Of a DNA stretch of 64,000 nt, positions 10,560 to 23,171 are shown piece after piece. The notes beneath the pieces were generated by a model. That model saw nothing but the letters and a program-made list of their open reading frames with translations. It was not told where the DNA came from and did no database searches. Source of the DNA: Phoenix dactylifera (lineage: Eukaryota; Streptophyta; Magnoliopsida; Arecales; Arecaceae); contig NC_052400.1 of assembly GCF_009389715.1 (NCBI RefSeq), positions 19,437,674 through 19,501,673 on the forward strand. Direction: 5' to 3'. Position numbers and translations under genes: made by a program. Each line of letters opens with the position of its first letter. Position 1 is the first letter of the stretch.

Positions 10560-13166
10560 CTTATTTGGTATGGGGTCCATCGTGGGACCCTCTTCTCTGC
10601 TTTAAAGCTTTAAGTTGTGGGCGCATACCCACCTACGATTCTATTTAGGAGTGGACCTGCTTCTCTGCCTTAAAGCTTTAAGTTGTGGGTGCATACCTAT
10701 CGGCCATACGATTCTATCTGGGAGGGGAACAATGACGCTTGAGGAGTTGGTCTCACATCCCTCTCTCAATGAGATGCCCACATTTCTGGCTGCTGTTGGA
10801 GGACCAGGAAGGTAGAACTCAAGATATGAGACATGATGAAAGTCGGGAATAATGTATAGATGGAAAGTAGATAACCTTTCTTTATCTTTTATTGCTATAT
10901 TCCTTTGTCATCTCCTATGAAGATTTTTTTAACAGTTATGTCCTCTCCCCTTTTGTTGCCTTGATTTGTTCTTTTGTAGGCATCACTTTTTTTTTTTTTT
11001 TGGTGAAACTTTCTCTATTTTCTTGTTTAGTTATATAACAAGAACAAAGGACACTCAGCATGATGCAGGGTGATAATAAAAATAAAAAATATAATTCCAT
11101 GTAATAGAAGAATAATAAGAATTTGAGAAATAAAAAAAAAAGATGCACGATATTAACTCTTTCAACTAGTTCAATCACCATGGCATAGTTTGGCATTTTG
11201 ATTGCAAGAAAAAAAAAGTGAGTTTTTTTTTTCTCGATCTTCAGCTACTTTTGATTGTCGTAATATTAAATTCCGGTTCAAAATCTTTTTGTGTGTGGAG
11301 AAAAATAAATAAGAAGTAAATTTATTTTATTTTATTTTGAAAGTTTCCAAAAGAAAGAATTTTTTTTTTTCTTTTAACTTCTTTGTTTTTTTACACAACT
11401 TCGAAACATCATACTTTTTCGCTTTGTCATGAATGAATTATCCTTTCTCGTTGTTTTATGTGTGTGTGACTTTACTTCCTATAATTTGGCCGGCCCTCAT
11501 CTTGAGAAAATGCTTATTATTATTACTTATGATTTTAATTAGGAGTACAAGCATTTTATGACTCTATACCGAGTGCTTGTAATTTGTAACTAGTTTGAAT
11601 TTAGGAGTAAGATTGCCTTTACTTGGAAAACTTGAACAATTTTGGTAGTCGAAATGCCCAGAATTCTCGTAGGCATCATGATAATTCTCATCAGATCACC
11701 ACTTCTTTCTCTTTCTCTTGTCATCACCATAATTTTAATTATAAGGAAAAAAATGAAATTATACTTTTAGTTATTGCAACTAGGTACTATTTAGTGGGTA
11801 TGGAGTAATAAGACTGTTTTCTGCTCTTTGGAAGTCTAAAACCGTTTTAGGGTAGTTGAGAGGGGTAGAATGTTTGAAGGCACATGTCCAAGGCTATGTG
11901 ATGCACGTCCCTAGGCTTACCTGCGCGGGACGAGCATTCGAGGGCCAAGCTGTAACCACCGCCGATTGGTCGACTTGATTCGGTTAGCAATGGTTTGATC
12001 CGAGGTGTATCACTTGCTCCTTACTTCTGAGGCCGAGCTGATCTCCTTGGCTCGGACGAAAGAAGTAGTTGTGCCATTTCATTGAGCCAACCTGTTGAGC
12101 TGACTTGCAAAGCCGAGCCACCTTCTCGAGCTATTCTGCAGTCTTCTAGAGGGTTCCAGAGGTAGCATTTATTATCTAGTGGTGTTCGACGACCTTCTCG
12201 AGTCATTATCATATATGGTAGGATCTCCAAGGCAATAATTGGACTTCTCAAAATGACGATCCATGTGGTTGCCCGAGGTCAAATACCGTGGCAACACGCG
12301 ACAAAGATCGTATCGTGTTGTCGAAGGGTCAGATCAATCTACTCGAATGTTAGACTTATTTGGTATGGGTCCCTCATGGGACCCGCTTCTCTGCTTTAAA
12401 GCTTCAAGTTGTGGATGCATATCCACCAGGCATACGATTCTATCTTAGAGGGGGCCAATGACACATGAGGAGCTGGTTTCGCATCCCTCTCTCAACAAGA
12501 TGCCCTCATTCCTAGCTGCTGTTGGAGGACTAGAAAGGTAGAATGCGGGGTATGAGACACGATGAAAATCGGGAATAAAGTATAGATAGAAAGTAGATAG
12601 CCTTTTTTTATCTTTTATTGCTATATTCCTCTGAAGATTTTTTTAACGGGTATGTCCCCTCCCCTTTTATTGCCCTGATTTGTTCTTTTGTGTGCATCAC
12701 CTTTTTTTTTTTGCGAAACTTTCTATGTTTTCTTATTTAGTTATATCACAAGAATGAACAACCGGGTGATAATAAAAAAAATATATATAATTCCATGTAA
12801 TAGAAGAATAAAAATAATAATTTGAGAAATAAATAAAAAAAATAGATGCATCATATTAACTCTTTCGACCACTTCAATCACCATGGCATGGTTTGGCATT
12901 TTGATTGCAAGAAAAAAAAGTGAGTTTTTTTTTATCTCCTGTTACGTTTGATTGTATTAAATTCTTGTTTGAAATTTTTTGTGTCCAGTGAAAAATAAAT
13001 AAGAAGCAAATTTTTCCTACTTTTTTTGAAAGTTTCCAAAAGAAAGAAAAAATGGAATTTTTTTAACTTCCTTTTGTTACCCAACTTTAAAACATCATAC
13101 TTTTTCACTTTATTATGAATATTGTTTTATGTGCGCACAACTTTACCTTTTTATATGACTTCCTAT
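10560..13166. repeat. Inner tandem duplication in the FT-1 upstream region
   Basis: Two copies of an approximately 0.8-0.9 kb tract, 10560-11484 and 12357-13166. Both start TTATTTGGTATGGG, pass GATTCTATCT and GGTAGAA, and end in the T-rich text up to GACTTCCTATAAT. They are separated by 872 bp that include an LTR-like fragment (about 11870-12030). Unit C has a single copy (20390-21310): its left part matches the first repeat and its right part continues like the second. Confidence 0.7.
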
Positions 13167-13943
13167 AATTGTTATGAATCTTTTTTGTGCGTGATTTTTT
13201 TGAGGGCGCAGTATTTTTTCCATTTTAATGATTTTTTTTTTCCTTTTTGAAGTGTCCCACTAAAAATCTAATTACTCATCAAGAAAATAATACGAAAAAA
13301 TATTTTTTTTCTTTTTTAATGCATCCGAAATTTTCAAAGGAAATAAGATTCTTTCCTTTTGCAAAGAGTGCCACTAAAAATCAAATTTAGAAAATATTAC
13401 GAATGAATTATTTTTTTCTTTTTTTGCGAATGGATTTTTTTTTTGTGCATGAGTTTCTTTTTGAATGAATTTTTTCTTTTTGAAAAGACTCCCTAAAAAA
13501 CTTATTTATTTCAATTTTTTTATGCTCATGGAGAAAAAATTATGCACAAAATATTTTTTTTCCTTTTTTTGTGCATGTGGAATTCCCAACAAATAAAAAG
13601 CAGGGTTTTTTTGTGCACGGAGAATTTTGCTTTTTGAACATTTTTTTCCTTTTTAAAAGAGTCCTCCCAAAAAACTAATTCGGAATGTATTGTCCATGAT
13701 TTTGTTTTTAAAAAAAAAATCCCACTATAAAGATAAAGTATAGGTGCAAAGTAGATTGCCTTCCTTTATCCTTTATTCCAGTATTTCTATTGACAAAGAC
13801 CAAAATTTTAACATAGAAGAGAGGAGGACAGCATCGAACTCTTAATACGAGGTGATTTAGTTTAGGAGATCATGAGACTCGAGGAGACCGCTCCTTTGAA
13901 AAGAATTCATGGACAAGAATAGGAAGGAAAAGGAGGTGCCCAG

Positions 13944-15004
13944 CCATTCAGCTAGGGCATGAGCCGGGGCCGGACTGCACCTGGATTTGGAGGTCCGGAC
14001 TTCATCCGAGGGTTGCTCTCTTTCTATGGAAGGTGTTCTGGAGCCGACTTCCTACGAGAGCAGAGCTGAGCAGGCGAGGTTGGGGGGTCCCAGCTGAGTG
14101 CGGGACGTGCGGAGCTGAGGAGTCAGTGGACCATGTGCTCTTCCAGTGTACATGGGCGCGGACGACATGGCAGTGGGCTCGGATCCCGCGGGGGGCCCGG
14201 AGTGAGCGGCTACAGTTTCTCAGGGTGACACGGCAGTGGTTAGCCAGTTTACGGACTCGCGAGGAGGGCATTAGAGCTACTTGCACAGCGCTTCAGATCT
14301 GGCTGGCAAGGAATGCCCGCACTCTCGGTGAGCGCAGGGTGTCACCGAGGTTTGTAGCAGAGCTTGCTCGAGCACAGGCTTTGGAGTTCAGACCCGCCCC
14401 TTCTACAAATAGACCTTTGACAGCTCGGGACACCTGGGGTTCCCCCCCTGCTTCGGCAGCTTCCCAGTTGGTGTATTTCACCTGGGAGCCCCCACCCCTG
14501 AGCTTCCTCAAGGTCAACTTCGATGGGTCGGTTCTGGATGGCGGCACGCGGGGCGGTGCAGGCTTTGTCATACGAGGCCCACACTCCAGGGTAGTGGCCG
14601 CAGGTGGCTGTCAGTTGTTCGATACATCGGTGCCTGGAGCAGAGCTGCACGCCGCCTGGGCAGGCCTTCGACATGCGAGGGCAGTATTGCGGGCCAGCTC
14701 GATTATCTTGGAGGGGGACTCGGCCACTGTTGTCCGATGGATTCAGAGGGGATTGGGGGGTGAGACTACAGACCATCCCCTGATTCGCGATATTGTGATG
14801 ATGAGTCAGGGAGGGGCCACTTTGGCCAAACATGTATTCAGGGAGGCCAATGGGGCAGCCGACTGGGTGGCTGGCCATGTGGCCCACCACTCGGGGTATG
14901 CCCTTTGGGTAGGAGAGGCGGAGCTGCCATTGGCACTCCGTGAGGTCTTGTATTTTGACTTTATTGGGTGTATTCGTACCCGTACTGTATGAAGCACCCG
15001 CTTT

Positions 15005-15038
<34 letters not shown>
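13944..15038 (+). mobile_element. 5'-truncated LINE with zf-RVT and RNase H, upstream of FT copy 1
   Basis: Flanked by the target duplication AGGAGGTGCCCAG (13931-13943 and 15040-15052), and it ends in a run of 30 A. The GC-rich reading frame from about 14018 to 14992 encodes a reverse-transcriptase zinc-binding region (CGTCGAEESVDHVLFQC) and a C-terminal RNase H domain with all acidic residues in place: NFDGS, AELHAAWAGL, LEGDSATVV, ANGAADWVA. The reverse transcriptase and endonuclease are missing, so it cannot move by itself. It lies about 190 bp upstream of the FT TATA box, in the same orientation. Unit D has the uninterrupted target at 28877-28889. Confidence 0.92.
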
Positions 15039-15043
<5 letters not shown>

Positions 15044-15229
15044 GGTGCCCAGTGTTTTCATCCTTAGGAGTTGGAACCAGGTGACCAAATCAAACATCAT
15101 TACCACTCGTGGAGCGCCTTCCACATGTGTTCTCGTAGTGGCTAAGCCCAGATTCAAATACGCCCTTTAAAGGACCTTAGCCCTTCAGTAAAGTTAGACG
15201 TGTGAGAATCCAGCGACCAGACAGGCTTC

Positions 15230-15237
15230 TATATAAA
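15230..15237 (+). promoter_or_regulatory. TATA box of FT-like copy 1
   Basis: TATATAAA about 135 bp upstream of the ATG, conserved in position in copies 2 and 3. A second TATATATA word at about 15315 lies in the probable 5' UTR. Confidence 0.65.
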
Positions 15238-15371
15238 CGCTGTACATCCATCTCGTTTCCTCAAGCTCTCTTCTTGAGTTCTCCTCTTCCCTTGTCTCAC
15301 CCTCTTACTCAGGCTATATATAGTATTAGATCTACCATACCCCATAACTTCGTTCCTGCAACTATATTACA

Positions 15372-15615
15372 ATGTCTGGCGACGCCTTGACTTTAGGAAA
15401 AGTGGTGGGGGATGTGGTGGACCAATTCCCTAGGACCGTGCCCCTAAAGATTTTCTACAATAATAGGCTACTTTTTAATGGTGCAGGGCTAAAACCCTCT
15501 GCAGTAGTGAATAGGCCCAGCGTTGACGTTGGAGGAGATGATCTCCGGACATTCTACACGCTCGTAAGTTAAATCCATTTGTTCATTAATTGTCTAAACG
15601 GCTAATGCATGTTAT

Positions 15616-15652
<37 letters not shown>

Positions 15653-16512
15653 GCTTCTTGTTGTTGGTGGCGGCTTGGCCTCTCTTCTCTGTAAAAGGTG
15701 ATGGTGGATCCAGATGCACCAAACCCAAGCAATCCGACGTTAAGAGAGTACTTGCACTGGTGAGCTCCGACCGAGGCTTGTTAGTCATTTGAACTGTTGT
15801 TCTTGCTTTTGGGCCTTCTTATTCTGAACGTAAAATGCCATGAGTGCTAAATAGTTCTGGCTCTGGTTTTACAGGATGGTCACAGACATCCCTGGATCAA
15901 CGGATACAAATTTCGGTGAGTAGTTTTTTTTTTTTTTTTTTGGGTTTAGAAGGAGGGCCATCAGATAATCCTATATATCTTCATGTTAGAATCCGTACGG
16001 CTCATGAGAAAAACAGAAGGCATAATCGTTCATTCATATTGCCATACATGAGCGGATGTGATGTCTACGTGGTAAGGCAGAGGGCAGATAATGCACTTGC
16101 ATGATAAATTTCATCTCATCCACATTGGCTTTCGTACAGAACATATCTATATTTATGCACCACGCAACCCAGTTTTATACCCTAAACGACTCGTTTACAT
16201 ATATCAAAAAAACAAAGGCCACCGTCCTGAATTTTCTTGCGGATCCAGTCTTCTTAGGTCATGCAATTTGCTTGTGGTGGTTTTTCAGGGAGGGAGCTGA
16301 CGACTTATGAAAGCCCGGGACCGGCGTTCGGGATCCACCGGATGGTGTTCGCGCTGTTCCACCAGTTGGGCAGAGAGACAGTATTCGCTACTCCGACGCG
16401 GAACAACTTCAACACCAGAGATTTCGCTCAGGAAAACCATCTGGGGCTGCCGGTTGCCGCGGCATACTTCAACTGCCAGAGGGAGGGGGGCTGCGGCGGC
16501 AGAAGATTCTAA
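15372..16512 (+). CDS. FT-like: FT-like PEBP protein, copy 1
   Basis: Exons 15372-15563, 15698-15759, 15875-15915 and 16289-16512 (192, 62, 41 and 224 nt). The 62- and 41-nt middle exons are diagnostic of the FT/TFL1 family. The product is 172 aa. The anion-pocket motifs DPDAP (68-72) and GIHR (113-116) are intact, and Tyr82 corresponds to FT Tyr85, which separates FT from TFL1. The residues matching the 14-3-3 contacts of rice Hd3a (R59, T63, P91, F98, R127) are kept. The external loop, YAPGWRQN in FT, reads FATPTRNN here, so the Tyr134, Gly137, Trp138 and Gln140 equivalents are changed, and the IYN triad is ENH. Known FT proteins move from leaf to apex and act with 14-3-3 and FD. The altered loop makes ordinary florigen activity doubtful, and an antagonist or non-floral role is inference. 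A long CT microsatellite lies in intron 1. Confidence 0.93.
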
Positions 16513-16526
16513 AGCGACTATTGATG

Positions 16527-17080
16527 TCATGGAGCAATAAGTCATAGCATAAAATTAGTAGATGAGAGAGCGTTGATGTCATGGAGCAATAAGCTATTAC
16601 CATAAAATTAGTAGATAACAACGTACGTATCGTTGTAACCTATGCCTAACTTTTAAATAAACATCAAGTCAGCATCTCCAGCTACTTTACCTACTTTACC
16701 TGCCTTCTATAAACATCCTGTCCACACACCTCCATCCTCTCGTATCAAGTCAATAAGCAAAAAAACAAACATCCTGTCATGGAACTGGAAGAACCTAGCT
16801 TCTTTTTCTTTTTTTTACTGAAAGAATGGAACCTATGGCTAACTTTTAAATAAACATCAAGTCAGCATCTCCAGCTACTTTACCTGCCTTCAATAAACAT
16901 CCTGTCCGCACACCTCCATCCTCTCGTATCAAGTCAATAAGCAAAAAAACAAACATCCTGTCATGGAACTGGAAGAACCTAGCTTCTTCTTTTTTTTACT
17001 GAAAGAATGGAACCTATAGCTAACTTTTAAATAAACATCAATGTCAGTATCTCCAGCTACTTTACCTGCCTTCTATAATA
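16527..17080. repeat. Tandem repeats downstream of FT-like copy 1
   Basis: Just after the stop, a unit of about 45 bp ending ATAAAATTAGTAGAT occurs twice (about 16527-16617). It is followed by 2.4 copies of a 181-193-bp unit beginning AACCTAT.GCTAAC at 16637, 16830 and 17011. The same array is present in unit C (24754, 24938 and 25119). The 3' UTR probably ends in or before it. Confidence 0.75.
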
Positions 17081-17364
17081 ATGTTCTTCAGCGATACACA
17101 TATGAAGTGATATAATATATTACGAACATAAGAGTTGAAAAAGTTCGCACGGATGCACTATAGGGACTGAAATCAATTCGGTCATTCGAGATGGACGGAC
17201 ATGCATGCAAATATAGAATATGGTCCATGGTGCAACTTGCACAGATCGCAGTATCAATTTTTGGAGGCATGGAACAATGAATATTTTGACACGATGATGA
17301 TACAAGAATTTAAGAAATTACTAGGAATAATAGAAACAGCCTCCTGAATATAGTTAAAACCTAC

Positions 17365-18709
17365 CACTGCTGAAAAGGAAACAATATCTGCCTTAAGCTC
17401 TGGCGCTGTGAAATGTATGATCGCACCTTTATTGCCCATCCGCATCGACGTAGAAAAGACATTTTCATATCTAAATTAAAAATAACTAGTTACAAGTTAG
17501 GGAAGTCAAGATGACAAAATGCAGGCGACAGTACATGAAATTGCTACAAAAGTAAAGTTTAGAGTAGCAAAAGCCAAGGTTTATTGAAGTCTAGATGTTG
17601 CAAGAAGTGGGATAAAATGCATAATTTCAAAATGTTCATTCTTTCTCAAAATGTTTATCAAGTCACTGCTACATGTCAACTTTAAAAAACTCAACAAACC
17701 AATTATCTTTCAAAGAGATACATTAATCTGATTTTTAATGACTGATTTTTCCCTACATCGTAACTATTGGTTAGTATATTCTGCTACAGATGTGACAGAT
17801 GAAGCTCTGCTCCAATCAAGATTATGCAACCCCACAGGCTAGCCTAAAGCACTCATCTCCTCGTACATTTTATAGATATCGATGGTGTGTTACCGAAATC
17901 GAGTGCTTAATCCATACAGCATCTTCTTGCAATGCAGGATCTATTCTGTAGAATTGCTCTATGCATGCATGTTCTCTCTATTTTTCTTTTTATTCTTGGT
18001 TGGGTGGGGGGTTGAGGTGGAAGTGTTTTCCATGGCGCCTTCCAAGTATAGCATTTTTCAGATGCTTCTAAGACCTACGAAGAAAAGGTTGCAGAAAAAT
18101 ATGGTTATCTTTTTCAAAGGTGATAACAGAAAAATCATGCTAAAATTAGAATTTTTAATTTGGTTCATTTCAGCATAAAAAACTGGAACTGCAGATTTTA
18201 GTTACAGGATGGCCAAGTAAATCAATTTCAAGGTCGACAAAGCAGGGAATAAAAGGAACAAAGTCGAAAAAGTAGCCTGCTATATCATGCAGTAGAAAAA
18301 ATTACCAAATGCATGGAACTTTTCCAAACTATGCAAAAAGACTAATAAAATAGTAGTAGTTCTTCACCGCTTAAGCATGAAATTGAAAAATAAGAATAGT
18401 AAGTATTTCACACATTAGTTATTAAGAATTAAATGTTTTAACAATAGGAGCTTGCAAAATACCTTCTTCACGAGGCCCCCAAAAATGATCAATAGCTCGT
18501 ATATCAGAGAGCTTCATACCACCAACACTAAATAATCCTTCATGAACTACAAAGATCTTGCTATTTATGACATGAGCCAAAGGTAAACAACAAAATACTG
18601 CTGCAGAGTTCAACAAATGTTCCGCTCAACTTTGACCGGACCTGTCCCTCAAAACCAGAAATTTTGTTGATGCTCTTACTTTCATGATTTCCTCTGGAAA
18701 GATACATAG
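17365..18709 (-). pseudogene. PP5: Protein phosphatase 5 pseudogene, 3' exons (unit B)
   Basis: Two recognisable exons on the minus strand. 18709-18463 begins after TTACAG and reads MYLSRGNHESKS...GFEGQVRSKLSG...LAHVINSKIFVVHEGLFSVGG, then KLSDIRAID. 17445-17365 reads MGNKGAIIHFTAPELKADIVSFSAV. These match the catalytic domain and C-terminus of plant PP5 (TPR-containing Ser/Thr phosphatase). The RGNHE metal motif survives, but HGG is HEG. A one-base loss after TFVEL breaks the frame, the exon carrying the next catalytic segments is absent, and the C-terminal tail is missing. No TPR exons are present in this unit. It lies tail-to-tail with the FT-like gene. Confidence 0.8.
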
Positions 18710-19582
18710 CTGTAATTTTTGAAAAGATAATTATGCAGATTAACCATAAAAGTAACTTGCATATAAAAATTAAAAAGAACTCATTGTATTCAACAGCGTA
18801 TAAAATTGAAGTGCCAAATTATGCCATACCAAGGAGCAGATTAAGAAAAAGACACAATGATAATCCTGGATTTTAACAAAGATGGATAAAATAATCATAT
18901 TTGAACAGCAGTATTACAAGTTCAGATGGTAACAAACTTAAATAAAGGAATATAAACATTTTATAATGTTGGCTTCAGAAATGGAAACATATTATGGAAA
19001 ACGACAGACTTACAAAGTTACAATAGTAGCAATCTGTATCTCATAAATATCAAAACATAATATGTTTAGGATAGAACAAATTTTACGTACCATTAATCGC
19101 TGCAACATGAGGATTACATGAGTTTGCAAAGTAAGTTGAAGATTTAGAGCTAATGCTAGGCCAATAGTCCAGATTCACAATCAAAAGCATGTTAGGTTAT
19201 ACATGGTGTAATTTCATTCACACAACTGGTCACATGTGTTCAAGGTTTATCAGTGATGGATAGGACATTATAAAAGTCAAGAAATCAATAAATGATACTA
19301 TTGCATCTGGATCAACCGGAACCAGGGATGAGATCCAAAATGTTTTGAGTATTTAGATCTGGATCATGAGTCCTAGATCGTGGATTTTAAGGTCCTGACA
19401 ACAAATGATTTCAATGGCATTTAAAATATAAATTCTAATCCCTTGAAACTTAGGCTTCATTGCTACCTGATTACTCTATGGTTATTTCAAATATGAAAGT
19501 CCAGGTAGCTCACTCGTCTTTTTCTTGAACTTGCTTCTTTATTGTCAGTGATACTGAAGTGGAAACAGAGAGTTAATTTAGG

Positions 19583-19698
19583 GGGTAGAGGAAGTCAAGG
19601 GCAAAGCCGCCTCCTATGAAGCGAATTGAGAAAGATGATACAGTGAATGGATAGATGAATGTGAACGTGTGAACAACCTTGAAGATGATGCTGCCTAA
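19583..19698 (+). pseudogene. ELOF1 pseudogene, exons 2-3 deleted (unit C)
   Basis: Same GATAC-joined deletion as the copy at 9714, so both descend from one event. It has extra decay: the internal Met codon reads ATT near 19625, and a TGGATGG word reads TGGATAG. The zinc ribbon is absent. Confidence 0.75.
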
Positions 19699-22094
19699 GC
19701 ATCTAGTCTGGATGGGTTACTGAAGTAGGGATGTCGATGTAAAGTTTATGTTATAAGGTATGCTCGACCATAGCATCAAAAATTCATGCAATTATTTTAA
19801 TCAGAACTTTGCAAGAGATACTGTGTCTATTGCGACCCTCGAAATTATGATAAGAGTAAGGATATTGCAGTGCCTGAAATTTCCTCTGGTGCTTGTTTAA
19901 TGATACAATGCGAGGACGGGAGGCAAGTGACTCCTAGTGACTGAAGGTCCGTTTGGTTTTGGTCTTGTATTATTGCCGGGATCCAACAGTGCGAGCCCGT
20001 TGATATGGTTCATGCGTGTGCATTTCAACAGCCTCGGCAAAGGCTGACAGCATTCTGCTGTGAACTTGTGCAATGCCGTGAGGGGGTGTTCGGTTTTGCA
20101 TTTAAGATATTGCTCGAACAACATCAGGGCGATCAGAAAAGAGTATTTGGAATATTAAGGTTATCGGAGCTCGAAAATAGCAGCTCCAGCAAGTCTGGTT
20201 TGATAGAGGTGAGCTGGCTGGATGCCCATTTTGTCGAAGTGGTTTCAGCTCCCTCCCTGTGCCCTGTGCCCTGTGAATCCGAGCCAATTCGGAGCGTCGC
20301 TCTTGTCGAGCCCTCTGGACCAACCGGCATCAAGCCCAAACAGGCATCAAGCCCAGCAAATTGCTCCCTACTCGGATGCAGGACTTATTTGGTATGGGGT
20401 CCATCGTGGGACCCTCTTCTCTGCTTTAAAGCTTTTAAGTTGTGGGCGCATACCCCCCTACGATTGTATCTAGGAAGGGACCCGCTTCTCTGCTTTAAAG
20501 CTTTTAAGTTGTGGGTTCCTACCCATCGGCCATACGATTCTATCTAGAAGGGGAACAATGACGCTTGAGGAGTTGGTTTCGCATCCCTCTCTCAACGAGA
20601 TGCCCACATTTCTGGCTGCTGTTGGAGGACTAGGAAGGTGGAACTCAAGATATGAGACACGATGAAAGTCGGGAATAAAGTATAGATGGAAAGTAGATAA
20701 CCTTTCTTTATCTTTTATTGCTATATTCCTTTGTCATCTCCTATCAAGATTTTTTTAACAGTTATGTCCTCTCCCCCTTTTGTTGCCTTGATTTGTTCTT
20801 TTGTACGCATCACCTTTTTTTTTTTTTTGTGAAACTTTCTCTATTTTCTTGTTTAGTTATATAACAATTAACAAGAACAAAGGACACTCAGCATGATGCA
20901 GGGTGATAATAAAAATAAAAAAATATAATTCCATGTAATAGATGAATGATAAGAATTTGAGAAATAAAAAAAATAGATGCACGATATTAACTCTTTCAAC
21001 TAGTTCAATCACCATGGCATAGTTTGGCATTTTGATTGCAAGAAAAAAAAATGTGAGTTTTTTTTTCCGATCTTCAGCTACTTTTGATTGTCGTAATATT
21101 AAATTCCGGTTCAAAATCTTTTTGTGTGTGGAGAAAAATAAATAAGAAGTAAATTTATTTTATTTTATTTTGAAAGTTTTCAAAAGAAAGAAAAAATAAT
21201 TTTTCTTTTAACTTCTTTGTTTTTTACACAACTTCGAAACATCATACTTTTTCACTTTGTCATGAATGTATTATCCTTTCTTGTTGTTTTATGTGTGTGT
21301 GACTTTACTTCCTATAATTGTTATGAATCTTTTTTATGCGTGATTTTTTGAGTGCGCAATATTTTTTTTTCTTTTTTGAAGTGTCCCACTAAAAATCTAA
21401 TTAGTCATCAAGAAAATAATATAAAAAAATATTGTTTTCGTTCTTTAATGCATCTGGAATTTTCAAAACAAATAAGATTTTTTCTTTTCTCAAAGAGTCC
21501 CACTAAAAATCTAATTTAGAAAATATGATGTATGGATTATTTTTTCTTTTTTGCGTATAGAATTATTTTATGCATATACTTTTTCAACTAAAATTTTTCT
21601 TTTTGAATAGTCCCACTAAAAATTAAATTTTTTGTGACCGTAGAGAAAATGTCATGAATGAATAATTTTTTTCTTTTTTTTGTGCATGTGGAGTTCCCAA
21701 CAAAATAAGGAGCAGAGTTTTTTCGTGCACAGAAAATTTTGCTTTTTGAACATTTTTTTCCTTTTTCAAAGAGTCCTCCCAAAAAACTAATTCGGAATAT
21801 ATTGTCCATGAATTATTTTTTTTCATTTTTTGTATGCAATTTTTTTGTGAATATTTTTTTTAAAAAAAAATCCCACTAAAAAGATGGAGTATAGGTGCAA
21901 AGTAGATTGCCTTCCTTTATCCTTTATTCCAGTATTTCTATTGACAAAGACCAAAATTTTAACATAGAAGAGAGGAGGACAGCATCGAACTCTTAATACG
22001 AGGTGATTTAGTTTAGGAGATCATGAGACTCGAGGAGACCGCTCCTTTGAAAAGAATTCATGGACAAGAATAGGAAGGAAAAGGAGGTGCCCAG

Positions 22095-23140
22095 CCATTC
22101 AGCTAGGGCATGAGCCGGGGCCGGACTGCACCTGGATTTGGAGGTCCGGACTTCATCCGAGGGTTGCTCTCTTTCTATGGAAGGTGTTCTGGAGCCGACT
22201 TCCTACGAGAGCAGAGCTGAGCAGGCGAGGTTGGGGGGTCCCAGCTGAGTGCGGGACGTGCGGAGCTGAGGAGTCAGTGGACCATGTGCTCTTCCAGTGT
22301 ACATGGCGCGGACGACATGGCAGTGGGCTGGGATCCCGCGGGGGGCCCGGAGTGAGCGGCTACAATTTCTCAGGGTGACACGGCAGTGGTTAGCCAGTTT
22401 ACGGACTCGCGAGGAGGGCATTAGAGCTAGTTGCACAGCGCTTCAGATCTGGCTGGCAAGGAATGCCCGCACTCTCGGTGAGCGCAGGGTGTCACCGAGG
22501 TTTGTAGCAGAGCTTGCTCGAGCACAGGCTTTGGAGTTCAGACCCGCCCCTTCTACAGATAGACCTTTGACAGCTCGGGACACCTGGGGTTCCCCCCCTG
22601 CTTCGGCAGCTTCCCAGTTGGTGTATTTCACCTGGGAGCCCCCACCCCTGAGCTTCCTCAAGGTCAACTTCGATGGGTCGGTTCTGGATGGCGGCACGCG
22701 GGGCGGTGCAGGCTTTGTCATACGAGGCCCACACTCCAGGGTAGTGGCCGCAGGTGGCTGTCAGTTGTTCGATACATCGGTGCCTGGAGCAGAGCTGCAC
22801 GCCGCCTGGGCAGGCCTTCGACATGCGAGGGCAGTATTGCGGGCCAGCTCGATTATCTTGGAGGGGGACTCGGCCACTGTTGTCCGATGGATTCAGAGGG
22901 GATTGGGGGGTGAGACTACAGACCATCCCCTGATTCGCGATATTGTGATGATGAGTCAGGGAGGGGCCACTTTGGCCAAACATGTATTCAGGGAGGCCAA
23001 TGGGGCAGCCGACTGGGTGGCTGGCCATGTGGCCCACCACTCGGGGTATGCCCTTTGGGTAGGAGAGGCGGAGCTGCCATTGGCACTCCGTGAGGTCTTG
23101 TATTTTGACTTTATTGGGTGTATTCGTACCCGCTTTCAGC

Positions 23141-23166
<26 letters not shown>
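22095..23166 (+). mobile_element. 5'-truncated LINE upstream of FT copy 2 (copy of 13944-15038)
   Basis: Same insertion, with the same target duplication (22082-22094 and 23168-23180) and a run of 26 A. It differs from the unit B copy by a one-base deletion in the CTWARTTW region near 22306, which breaks the frame. An 18-bp deletion between two ACCCG words at about 23129 removes the normal stop, so the RNase H frame now reads into the poly-A. Because it was copied with the flanking DNA, it is not an independent insertion. Confidence 0.92.

Positions 23167-23171
<5 letters not shown>

Larger units (their letters stand above)
7827..19225. repeat. Segmental duplication unit B (ELOF1 remnant, FT-like copy 1, PP5 3' part)
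   Basis: From 7827 to about 9770 it parallels unit A. From 9357 to 19225 it parallels unit C (19226-27333), and the B/C junction shares the word CTGG. It contains an inner tandem repeat that C lacks. Apart from the listed genes and mobile elements, the DNA between 7827 and 9700 and between 9832 and 13930 is AT-rich, with no exon seen. Confidence 0.85.

Noticed and set aside
10152-10580. 142-codon minus-strand frame upstream of FT copy 1
   Set aside because: The frame is not preserved in the homologous tracts of units C and D (different lengths and frames), so it is a chance open frame in duplicated promoter-distal DNA.
14342-15157. 271-codon minus-strand open frame
   Set aside because: It is antisense to the LINE RNase H frame, includes the poly-A run as a Phe stretch, and repeats in unit C because the LINE does.
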